Shown in pieces: positions 24,108 to 32,163 of a DNA stretch of 42,792 bases (position 1 is the stretch's first letter; every line of letters begins with the position of its first letter). The translations under genes were made by a program, and so were the position numbers. Origin of the DNA: Magnetococcales bacterium (lineage in GTDB: Bacteria > Pseudomonadota > Magnetococcia > Magnetococcales > JADFYX01); assembly GCA_015232405.1 (NCBI GenBank), contig JADFZS010000039.1, positions 1 through 42,792 on the forward strand, given 5' to 3'. The notes under the pieces are model-generated. The model saw only the letters and a list, made by a program, of their open reading frames with translations, was not told the origin of the DNA and made no database searches.

Positions 24108-24264
24108 AATCAAAAATATACATTCAAAAGCAAAACCTTGGGCGGCCTTGCAGGCCCCCAAACCCCCACACTTTTAAATGTAAAGGCTTAAAAACAAAAG
24201 CAAAACCTTGGGTTTCACCCAAACCCACCAGGGAGATAATCCCCCTGGACCCCTAATAATAAAA
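24108..24264. repeat. 157-bp dispersed repeat, copy 2
   Basis: Second copy of the element at 19832-19988, 4,276 bases away, in the intergenic space between the ligase and MBOAT 3' ends. The middle hairpin is TTGGGT/ACCCAA and the last CCAGGG/CCCTGG, where copy 1 has C-G and G-C at the changed positions: both substitutions preserve pairing. No frame. Confidence 0.85.
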
Positions 24265-24302
24265 CATTTTTTTGTCCAAAATTGGTTTGAATTACTATAT
24301 CC

Positions 24303-25730
24303 TTAAAACTGAAAGTAGATAAAGTTTGAAGATACTTGGCTGTGTAATATCAATATGCCGAAAAACATGACAATCACTGCAGCTACATTCACATGGTCTA
24401 GCAGCTGTAAGCGGTTTTGAAAATAGCTCAATTTGCGAACGTGGGCATAGATAATGTGTAGCCAGATTGGTATGGAATATAGTAGAGCTTTGCTGAATAA
24501 AAAGAGAGCCATTTGCCGTTCTTGGGGATCGACACCAAATGGGGAGAGGCTGAAATAATGCCAGATCCAAACCATCTCACCACCACGAAAGATCAACATT
24601 GATATGTTAAACAGCACAAACATCAAGATCATACGTAGGGGTTGAATGGCGGTGCTTTTACTTATATGCAGAGGGACAACTCTCTTGAAAATATCAAAAA
24701 TAAAGTAGATTGAAGAAAAATAGAGTCCAAAGAGGATAAAATTCCAACTAGGGCCATGCCAGAATCCAATCACCAAAAATGTGATTAAAATACCAACCTG
24801 ATTACTGATAAATGGATTTCTATATCTACGCATAACGGAGTATGTCACCGGAGTAAATACATAATCCTTGATCCATGAAGATAGAGATATGTGCCAGCGA
24901 CTCCAAAAATCAGCGGGTGATATGGCGATATATGGATGGTTGAAGTTTGGTGATAGATTTATTCCCAACAGTTTAGCACTTCCCCGTGCAATATCCGTAT
25001 AGGCTGAAAAATCACCAAAAATCTGAATGGTAAAGGCAAAAACTCCAGCCCATAATATATAGAAACTGGGGTTTTCCAAAGCAAATACCATATTTGCAAT
25101 TACTGCAACATTATCTGCAATCACCAACTTTTTGAAAAACCCCCAAACTATCAAAAAAATACCTTCTCGCATCATCTGGTGGCTATAGACACGTTTTTTC
25201 TCTATCTGGGTAAGCAGCCTATTGGCACGTTCAATGGGTCCGGCTACCAACTGTGGGAAGAAAGATACATAGAGGGCAAAATCAATAAAGTTTCTCCGGG
25301 GAGTCATCCTGCCCCAATAGACATCAATGGTGTAGCTCAGAGTCTGAAAAGTATAAAAGGAGATACCCACCGGAAGTATTATTGAGATGGTATTGGTAAA
25401 AGATGGCAAACCAAGCTCAGTAAGTAGCAGGATGACATTATCAACAAAAAAGCCAAAATATTTAAAAACCCCAAGAAGCCCCAAATTGGTTAGCAAACTT
25501 AGATAGAGAAATATTTTTTTGCGTTTGGGAAATCTGACAATAGCCAAACCACAGCTATAATCTACAACGGTAGAGGCAAGTATAAGATAGAGAAACCAGG
25601 GATATACATAGCCATAAAAATAGTAACTGGCCAACAGTAGGAAAATATTTTGTACCCTATGTCCCAGTAACCAATAGCCACCGATAACTATGGTCAGAAA
25701 AAAGACAAAATCAAAACTATGAAAAATCAA
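24303..25730 (-). CDS. MBOAT family membrane O-acyltransferase (AlgI/PatA/DltB type)
   Basis: This 475-residue protein of about eleven membrane helices moves an acyl or related group across the inner membrane to a glycan, lipid or polymer. It has ILPVGISFYTFQTLSY, FFPQLVAGPIER, SPADFWSRWHISL (His280) and the catalytic His325 in IGFWHGPSWN. The start is TTG 25730: it yields the usual N-terminus (IFHSFDFVFFL) and AGGTG lies 6 bases upstream; no ATG fits. Together with the SGNH-like gene it forms a canonical acyl-export pair. It lies 302 bases after the GNAT-like gene on the same strand. Confidence 0.93.
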   Translation of the reverse strand: MIFHSFDFVFFLTIVIGGYWLLGHRVQNIFLLLASYYFYGYVYPWFLYLILASTVVDYSCGLAIVRFPKRKKIFLYLSLLTNLGLLGVFKYFGFFVDNVILLLTELGLPSFTNTISIILPVGISFYTFQTLSYTIDVYWGRMTPRRNFIDFALYVSFFPQLVAGPIERANRLLTQIEKKRVYSHQMMREGIFLIVWGFFKKLVIADNVAVIANMVFALENPSFYILWAGVFAFTIQIFGDFSAYTDIARGSAKLLGINLSPNFNHPYIAISPADFWSRWHISLSSWIKDYVFTPVTYSVMRRYRNPFISNQVGILITFLVIGFWHGPSWNFILFGLYFSSIYFIFDIFKRVVPLHISKSTAIQPLRMILMFVLFNISMLIFRGGEMVWIWHYFSLSPFGVDPQERQMALFLFSKALLYSIPIWLHIIYAHVRKLSYFQNRLQLLDHVNVAAVIVMFFGILILHSQVSSNFIYFQF

Positions 25731-26032
25731 TTAAGCACCTATATTACACCGCAATGCAATAGCATTCCCAAAGAGATGAGAACAGTGTTGCTCTTGATTT
25801 TTCTCATTTTACTGCAGACCCCCGATATGCCAGATATTTGATAGATGGTCAATTTTTAGGCCAGTTTCATTAGAGTAAAATACAATTAATAGCCAAGCAA
25901 GAGTAAATCCTATGGCTAAAAGCACTCTTAAATTATCCAGCAATTTAGCGGATGAATAATACTGTTTTGTATTACAAAATAAGAATCTAGCAACAGCTTT
26001 TCAAACCGTGTTTTGATATTGGTTTTGCTCCG
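25731..26032. other. Intergenic space upstream of the MBOAT gene
   Basis: No gene is seen. It probably holds a promoter for the leftward MBOAT gene, but no convincing -35/-10 pair was found. A small AATGC/GCATT inverted repeat near 25752-25766 is too short to interpret. Confidence 0.4.
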
Positions 26033-26929
26033 CTATTTATTACTGTTTGCAATCATGCTATCTAAAATCACCCGATCTGTATAACCGTTGTCTATCTGTT
26101 GAGGTTGCAGATGATTGCTTAAATAAATCAATGGTACTGGATATTGGCTACTTTGCATAAATGGTTGTTTTTTCCCACCTAAAAAGCGGCTATCAACTGT
26201 GGTATAGGCAATTTTGTTAAAAAACATGTTTGTCTTGATAACTGGCAGCCAACTTTGCAAAAGTTCAATGGGGTCGGCTCTTACAATCTGGGCGCAGGAC
26301 CAGCTTTTCCATGTGGTTTTTCTAAATACCAAATGGAGGCTCTGCCCATTTTTTTGCAATAGCCACTGTTGCAGATTGCTGGTTTGGGCAAAGTCATCAT
26401 AAACACCTGGGGCTAGATGGTCCAAAGCCTCTTTTACCGTTTGTGGGGTTTTTATGATTTTACAGGCAAAATTTAATAATCCTGTGACAGATGGAGTATT
26501 GGGAAAGGCATGAAAATGGGATTCCAAAACTTTAAATTTTACAAAACGTGAACTCTGATAGGCTTTTTGGTTAGCGGTAACATTGATATAATGGCGAGAG
26601 CCATCCGTGATCAACGCCATCAACAGTTGCAAGCTTGCAGTACGGTGGGACTCCAACGTTACCCAACTATGGATATTGCAAAAACTCTCCTTTCGCCCAT
26701 TGATAACCCTGTTTGAATACAGTGCCCCAATTACTCCCACAACCTCTTCACCAACTCTAGCCACCCTACCCATATCAGACTGGGAGGAGTCCCAGCCACT
26801 TAAAAACAGTTTTTTCCACTCCTCAACATTCCATCTCGGGTTGAAGTGAGTGTGGAGAAAACTGCCAACCTCATCCATATCTTCTGCTGTAATTGGGTTG
26901 ATTTGTACCTTTATTTTTTTATTGTTCAT
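26033..26929 (-). CDS. GNAT-like acyltransferase
   Basis: This 298-residue cytosolic protein has an N-terminal half with the GNAT strand-helix pattern: INPITAEDMDEVGSFL, MGRVARVGEEVVGVIGAL, then IHSWVTLESHRTASLQLL at the acyl-CoA loop, where the usual R/Q-x-x-G-x-G/A is degraded to HRTASL. The C-terminal half is unassigned. It overlaps the 3' end of the methyltransferase/PIG-L gene by 11 bases and is thus cotranslated. In this context it may acylate an amino-sugar uncovered by the PIG-L domain (inference). Family call is moderate because the acyl-CoA loop is weak. Confidence 0.6.
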   Translation of the reverse strand: MNNKKIKVQINPITAEDMDEVGSFLHTHFNPRWNVEEWKKLFLSGWDSSQSDMGRVARVGEEVVGVIGALYSNRVINGRKESFCNIHSWVTLESHRTASLQLLMALITDGSRHYINVTANQKAYQSSRFVKFKVLESHFHAFPNTPSVTGLLNFACKIIKTPQTVKEALDHLAPGVYDDFAQTSNLQQWLLQKNGQSLHLVFRKTTWKSWSCAQIVRADPIELLQSWLPVIKTNMFFNKIAYTTVDSRFLGGKKQPFMQSSQYPVPLIYLSNHLQPQQIDNGYTDRVILDSMIANSNK

Positions 26930-28445
26930 GGTCCATTTGGCTGGCCAAAGAGATGTTGGCCTCTATTAGTTGTTGATATGCTTTGGGGTCAAGCTGCAAG
27001 AAAGCCTCTGCATAGATATTATCATCATCCAATCGTGTACCATGGTAAGCACCGTTTAATTGACAATGATAAATATAGTTAACAGCTTTCATACCAGTGC
27101 TATAGTGCATAAGCAGGTCACATTTTTCACCAAACTCATCATCAATGGGGCAGAGATAGTTTACAGGGGCCAGACTCCACACCTCATAGCTATAAATTTT
27201 TGCTCCTGCTGCCATGATATTGGGGTTTTTAGCCAGAACACGGGCTAAAATATGATTAGCCACAACATGGTCTGGGTGGGAGTCATTAATAAATGGGACA
27301 AAAATGTGGGAGTAGGGGTGCAACTGCAACAGTTGACCCAGATTGTCCACCACCTCATCATTACATTGCAAACAAGATCCAGCCACAGGCCAGCAGTGGA
27401 GGTCGGCTTTTATGTTATCTGCCACAAGTTTAGCCTCTTCAAAGCGTATTGTTCTCTGCAAAGAGTCTTCAACCCCACGCAGAGCCGCTGCAGCACCCCC
27501 ATCAGTTAGTTGCAATATGGTGACTTTATGGCCTTTTTTTATCAGTTGCAGCAACAAACCGCCACAACCTATAAGCTCATCATCAGGGTGGGGAGAGAGT
27601 ACAAACACTGCCCCTTTTGAAATATCTGTATCTAAAGAGGATATTGGGGTTAAATTTTTATAACTGGGAAAATTGTCCAACCAACTGCTTAACTGTGTAT
27701 ACTCCTTGGCAAAATGGTTCCCATGCTTTGCTTTAAGGTTGTCTACACTATCCGCGAAGGCCAAAGGAAACTCCTCTGTTCTGTCTTTTGCTGTCCGGTA
27801 TACAAATACCCCTTGTTGGCCCCAATCACCCCATATTTTCATACCCTGTCTGCTTAAATTTTCAACCAGGGTAAAGAGAGATGAGACAATTCCCCCAAAC
27901 ATTGAGAGGCGGGTGGCGCGAAAAAGGGGTGCATAACCAAGTTTAATTAACATGGCTTCTAGACTATCAAAGCTGGGAAATGAGTCAAAAAAATGAGTAG
28001 TTGCCCCACGAGGCTCCGGGGTTGCCCAAATCCCAACAATTTTCTGTTTTATGCGCCGTAAGTAGTAGGAAAAACCTAGAGGGTTGGCAACTGTGAAGAT
28101 TAAATGCCCACCTGGTTTTAAGACATGTTGCAAAAGTTGCAAACTCCAAGGCCCCCAATGGATATCTTCAAAATAATCCATTACCAAAACCAGATCAAAA
28201 CTTCTAAAATCCATCCCGTTAAGTTCAGTATCGATATCTGGTTTGGCTTGGGATGCTGGTACTTCAACAGTGACTAAGTTGGTTACATCTGCCAGGTTTT
28301 TTACATATTGGGGCAAGGTTCCCAAAGAGCAGCCCAGTAACAGAACCTCTCCCTTCGCCAAGGATGAAAACCTACCATTTAGTAGTGCCAATAAAGTCTG
28401 GGCTCTATACGCTAAACTGCCGTATGGGCGAGGGAATGGATGCAT
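26919..28445 (-). CDS. Fusion: SAM methyltransferase + PIG-L/LmbE deacetylase
   Basis: This 508-residue protein has two enzyme domains. Residues 30-140 are a class I methyltransferase: SAM motif VLLLGCSLGTLP, FDLVLVMDYFEDI, LKPGGHLIFTVANP. Residues ~278-500 are a PIG-L zinc hydrolase: VLSPHPDDELIGCGG with PHPDDE at 285-290, TDGGAAAALRGVE, and DSHPDHVVAN. PIG-L domains remove N-acetyl groups from amino sugars. ATG 28445 is chosen over the TTG before it because AAGGAG lies 6 bases upstream. It lies 20 bases after an ACP gene and overlaps the GNAT-like gene, so all three form one operon. The fused form suggests successive steps on one substrate. Confidence 0.85.
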   Translation of the reverse strand: MHPFPRPYGSLAYRAQTLLALLNGRFSSLAKGEVLLLGCSLGTLPQYVKNLADVTNLVTVEVPASQAKPDIDTELNGMDFRSFDLVLVMDYFEDIHWGPWSLQLLQHVLKPGGHLIFTVANPLGFSYYLRRIKQKIVGIWATPEPRGATTHFFDSFPSFDSLEAMLIKLGYAPLFRATRLSMFGGIVSSLFTLVENLSRQGMKIWGDWGQQGVFVYRTAKDRTEEFPLAFADSVDNLKAKHGNHFAKEYTQLSSWLDNFPSYKNLTPISSLDTDISKGAVFVLSPHPDDELIGCGGLLLQLIKKGHKVTILQLTDGGAAAALRGVEDSLQRTIRFEEAKLVADNIKADLHCWPVAGSCLQCNDEVVDNLGQLLQLHPYSHIFVPFINDSHPDHVVANHILARVLAKNPNIMAAGAKIYSYEVWSLAPVNYLCPIDDEFGEKCDLLMHYSTGMKAVNYIYHCQLNGAYHGTRLDDDNIYAEAFLQLDPKAYQQLIEANISLASQMDHEQ

Positions 28446-28465
28446 CAACTCTCCTTAGCCGGACT

Positions 28466-28738
28466 TTATGCTGCACCCCTATCAGCCCGGTCAAGAGCAT
28501 ATGTAGCCATGGCATTTATGGTCCCAAAGTTATCGATTGTGATTTCATCTTCCGGGATATTCAGGTGGAATGTTTTTTCATACCAAGAGATCAACCTTAG
28601 AAGATCCATGGAGTCCAACACACCCAAGACAGGTATTATATCATCGTCTGTTATGTCAGATGCGTCATTATTAGAGGCTGTAGCAAGCCGTTGTATCTCC
28701 TCACGGATCTGTTGTTTTGCACTATCTGTGTCAGGCAC
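28466..28738 (-). CDS. Acyl/aminoacyl carrier protein
   Basis: This 90-residue carrier domain has phosphopantetheine serine in PVLGVLDSMDLLRLISWYEKT. DSM replaces the common DSL, and a Trp lies in helix II, so it differs from the first ACP of the region (21023). The start is GTG 28738; there is only a weak GGAT and an upstream ATG is closed by a stop. It heads the operon with the methyltransferase/PIG-L and GNAT-like genes. It is a plausible second acceptor for the carrier-protein ligase. Confidence 0.85.
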   Translation of the reverse strand: MPDTDSAKQQIREEIQRLATASNNDASDITDDDIIPVLGVLDSMDLLRLISWYEKTFHLNIPEDEITIDNFGTINAMATYALDRADRGAA

Positions 28739-28785
28739 TTTTTTATCAATCCATTTTTATCTGTTTTTATCCAACTCAATTGTGT

Positions 28786-28847
28786 CTGGTAGGTGGACAC
28801 TCCCAAGCTTTTTTTTGCAGAGATACAAAACAGTGGTCAACTACCAG
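28786..28847. repeat. Long inverted repeat between receiver and ACP genes
   Basis: CTGGTAGGTGGACAC (28786-28800) and GTGGTCAACTACCAG (28833-28847) pair at 13 of 15 positions (7 bp perfect at the outer end), with a 32-base loop. It could fold in the transcript between the two leftward genes or act as a DNA site. No T-run follows, so it is not a normal terminator. Confidence 0.4.
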
Positions 28848-28862
28848 TTACAGGTAGATATA

Positions 28863-29258
28863 TTAAATCAAATCATACTCTTTTAACTTGTTGAAGAGTG
28901 CCTCACGGGATACGGGTTTGGCAATATAGTCTGTGCAGCCACCTTTAAAGAAAGCATCTAAAACATGTCTGGGAGCGTTTACCGCGGTGATCATGATGAT
29001 GGCAGACTCTTCTGATGGTGGAACTCCAAGTTCGTTCTCTTTTGCCCGCATTAATTTCAACACCTCTTGCCCATCAATACCCGGCATCATTATATCTAGC
29101 AGAACCAGATCATAACGAGTATCGTCGGTGATAGATGCTTCGAAAAGATCAAGGGCATCCTGTCCATTGGAGACCATTTCACACTGCCCCTGGTCAGCCA
29201 TTAGATCTTGCAATAGTTTGCGATTCTCGAAAACATCATCAACAATTAATATCTTCAT
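28863..29258 (-). CDS. Single-domain response regulator (receiver)
   Basis: This 131-residue CheY-like receiver has the acidic pair in ILIVDDVFENR, phosphoacceptor Asp55 in DLVLLDIMMPGIDG, the switch Thr in MITAVNA and Lys in YIAKPVS. There is no output domain, so it must signal by protein contact or pass phosphate on. It lies 44 bases after the hybrid kinase gene on the same strand and is the obvious phosphate acceptor for it. AGGA precedes the ATG. The N-terminal VFENRKLLQDLM pattern is common in regulators paired with hybrid kinases. Confidence 0.93.
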   Translation of the reverse strand: MKILIVDDVFENRKLLQDLMADQGQCEMVSNGQDALDLFEASITDDTRYDLVLLDIMMPGIDGQEVLKLMRAKENELGVPPSEESAIIMITAVNAPRHVLDAFFKGGCTDYIAKPVSREALFNKLKEYDLI

Positions 29259-29302
29259 TTTTGTTTTCCTATAGGAATAATTAATAATTGTATAATTATA
29301 TA

Positions 29303-32155
29303 TTACAGTTTTTGTGTCAATTCTGATACTGCTTTTTGAAACTCCTGCTCTAAATTACCGATAATATCCAGTGTGTGGTCCCACTGTTTCATTTCAGCCG
29401 AACCTTCAAGGCGTATCGCCTCAATTTTTATTCTGTTGGCTCCGATACCAGTTGCGGCTTCCTTTAGCCATTTTGCCGCCTTTAATAACGGCACAACTTT
29501 GCGATTTAATAACGCTTGGTGGAGACGAAATAGATGTTTAGGACCATATTCCAAAAACTCCTGCTGCCTACTGTGCAATATTCTTAAATCAGTTTCATCG
29601 GGGCTTAATATAGCAGATTTGTCAGAAGTTGTTTTCTGTTTTTGTGTAATTTCCGGTTTAATCGCAAACTGCTGAATTACTTCAAGGAGTTCAGCTGCCA
29701 TATAGGGTTTGCGTAAATAGCCGTTCATACCAGAGGCCATACATTTATTTTTCTCTTCATCCATGGCGAGGGCTGTTACCGCCACAATGGGTATTGTCGG
29801 GTCACACTCTCCTATTCCTTTTCCCCCCCGAATATTTTTTGTTGCATCATAGCCATCCATTTCCGCCATATGCAAGTCCATCAATACCAAATCAAAATTG
29901 TTGGCTGCCAACATATCCAATGCCACAGAGCCGTTATTGGCAATCATTATACTATGTCCAGCCTGTTGTAAAATAGTTGTTGCCAGTTTTTGATTATCGG
30001 GAAGATCTTCAACCAGTAAGATGCTCAGGGGCACACTGTTTTGCTTGCTCTGCTTTGGCCTTTGCTCTTCATCATCTACATATATGGGATCTCTACCCAA
30101 TATTATGTCTATCTCTTTTAACAGCTGATACTGTTTTATCGGCTTTTTGAGTACTACCATATATTTCATCTGTTTATCAGTGGCCAACTCCTCTATCTGA
30201 AAAGTGGTTGGTATCATCAAAACAGTTTTGCTTGCCTCTATCTTTTCTGGAAACTGTCGTTTTGGTCCTAAAAATTCAGCAAAAGAAAGACCATAATCAA
30301 GAATGGTAGCATCATAAGCATTGCCGTTATTAGTGGTACTATCCAGGGCTTGCTCCAGTGCAGGATAATCTTTGACCACCTCCACTTTTGCCCCAAAATT
30401 TGTCAGCATATCCTTGATTATTTTCTGTCCTGCACTATTTTTTACCGCCAATAAAATTTTAACATCGTTTAAATGATCGTTGCTGATTACATTTTTCCGC
30501 AGATCATTCTCTATATGTTCTGGGGACGAACCTCTTCTTTTACCTATTTTAAAACGGTTGGAAAATTGAAATACACTACCTTCACCCTCTACACTCTCTA
30601 CCCAGATATCCCCCCCCATTTTATTTATCAACCGTTTGGTAATAGCCAGTCCCAGACCGGAGCCACCATAATTACGTGTGGTGGAGCCGTCCACCTGGGT
30701 AAATTGGTCAAAAATTGTTGCTATATGGTCAGGTGGAATACCTATCCCGGTATCAGATATCTTAAATTTCAGCTCACATGTGTCATCACTGATATTTTTA
30801 TCAACAACCTGCTCAACAGAGACGATAATTTCACCTTGAGTGGTAAATTTAATAGCATTATTTATCAGGTTATTCAAAACTTGGCTTAAGCGGTGGGGGT
30901 CACCTATAAACGATTGGGGAATATCAGAGGCTATATTGCAAAAAAGCTCCACCTCTTTTGTATGGGCTAAAATAGCCACATTATTGCAGACGTTTTCAAC
31001 CTGCCCACGAATATCAAAATTGATGGACTCCAGGTTTAGTTGATCGGCCTCAATTTTGGAATAGTCAAGGATATCGTTGATTACCCCAAGGAGTGATTTT
31101 GCTGAGTTGAGGACAATTTCCAAATTTTCTTGCTGATCATTGTTGAGTTTTGTCGCCAACACAAGCTCAGTCATTCCCATAATTGAGTTCATGGGGCTAC
31201 GAATCTCATGGCTCATATTGGCTAAAAATTCACTTTTTGATTTATTGCTCAACTCCGCTGCTTTTAGGGTATCGGTCAACGATTTCACAAGCTGCTTGTG
31301 TTTGGTTATGTCGTGGATAAAAGCGGTATAACTAAAACTGTTGTTCTGAAACATTGAGGTAAGACCAACCTCAAGCTCCACAAGTACACCATCGGACCTC
31401 TGTCCGGTAATGTTGACCATACGGTTGATTGATGGAGCCTCGCCTGCTTTTGTTTGCGCTGAATAATTTGCCAATACCTCTCTATGTTCATCTTGTATCT
31501 GCGGAGGCAACAGAAGATCTATTACATTTTTACCAATAGTCTGTTCTGCGCTATAACCAAAAAGCTGTTGGGCAGCATTATTAATCTCCAATATCATGCC
31601 GTTATTGTCGGTTGTAATGATGGCATCTATGGCGTTGTTGAACAGAGACCTTAGATAGTTCTCTTTCTGCTTTAGTTCAGCACTATTTTCCTGAATAATC
31701 TTGACCATGGTGGTCAATCTGCGGTGGGTGTCTCGCTCTAATTTGTGCTGTTGGGCTAGAGCTAAATGGGTCTTTATTCGATTTTGAAGTTTTATGGGAT
31801 GTATGGGTTTGGTGATAAAATCTACCGCACCAAGGGAGAAGCCAGTTGTCTCGTTCTCAATATCTCCGGCCACAGTAATAAATATTACCGGGATATCCTT
31901 GGTTTCAGGATCACTCTTGAGTTGACGGCACACCTCAAAGCCGTCCATCTCCGGCATTAGAATATCAAGGAGAATAAGCTCTGGAGATTCGGCGTAAACC
32001 ATCTCCAGAGCCTCTTTACCATTTGTTGCTACCAGAACTTCATAATCAACATCGGATATCTCACCAATAATAATAATTTGGCTCGGAGAGTCGTCAACAA
32101 TCAGAATTTTCGGTTTTTTTAACTCACCCACGGTCCCATCCGAGTTTATCTCCAT
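29303..32155 (-). CDS. Hybrid sensor histidine kinase (REC-PAS-HisKA-HATPase-REC-REC-HPt-like)
   Basis: This 950-residue cytosolic multidomain kinase has no membrane helix. Order: receiver (15-130, Asp64), PAS (165-285, SLFNNAIDAIITTDNNG), HisKA with His316 in MSHEIRSPMNS, HATPase (about 425-545; NLINNAIKFT, DTGIGIP, GGSGLGLAI), a second degenerate receiver (about 585-715) with few conserved residues, a normal receiver (about 735-855; LVLMDLHMAEMDG), and a C-terminal HPt-like bundle. In the last, the phosphohistidine site reads AKWLKEAATGIGA instead of AHxLKG, so the His is lost. An input receiver at the N-terminus suggests regulation by another kinase. It lies 8 bases after the porin gene. 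Confidence 0.92.
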   Translation of the reverse strand: MEINSDGTVGELKKPKILIVDDSPSQIIIIGEISDVDYEVLVATNGKEALEMVYAESPELILLDILMPEMDGFEVCRQLKSDPETKDIPVIFITVAGDIENETTGFSLGAVDFITKPIHPIKLQNRIKTHLALAQQHKLERDTHRRLTTMVKIIQENSAELKQKENYLRSLFNNAIDAIITTDNNGMILEINNAAQQLFGYSAEQTIGKNVIDLLLPPQIQDEHREVLANYSAQTKAGEAPSINRMVNITGQRSDGVLVELEVGLTSMFQNNSFSYTAFIHDITKHKQLVKSLTDTLKAAELSNKSKSEFLANMSHEIRSPMNSIMGMTELVLATKLNNDQQENLEIVLNSAKSLLGVINDILDYSKIEADQLNLESINFDIRGQVENVCNNVAILAHTKEVELFCNIASDIPQSFIGDPHRLSQVLNNLINNAIKFTTQGEIIVSVEQVVDKNISDDTCELKFKISDTGIGIPPDHIATIFDQFTQVDGSTTRNYGGSGLGLAITKRLINKMGGDIWVESVEGEGSVFQFSNRFKIGKRRGSSPEHIENDLRKNVISNDHLNDVKILLAVKNSAGQKIIKDMLTNFGAKVEVVKDYPALEQALDSTTNNGNAYDATILDYGLSFAEFLGPKRQFPEKIEASKTVLMIPTTFQIEELATDKQMKYMVVLKKPIKQYQLLKEIDIILGRDPIYVDDEEQRPKQSKQNSVPLSILLVEDLPDNQKLATTILQQAGHSIMIANNGSVALDMLAANNFDLVLMDLHMAEMDGYDATKNIRGGKGIGECDPTIPIVAVTALAMDEEKNKCMASGMNGYLRKPYMAAELLEVIQQFAIKPEITQKQKTTSDKSAILSPDETDLRILHSRQQEFLEYGPKHLFRLHQALLNRKVVPLLKAAKWLKEAATGIGANRIKIEAIRLEGSAEMKQWDHTLDIIGNLEQEFQKAVSELTQKL

Positions 32156-32163
32156 TATTTTGG

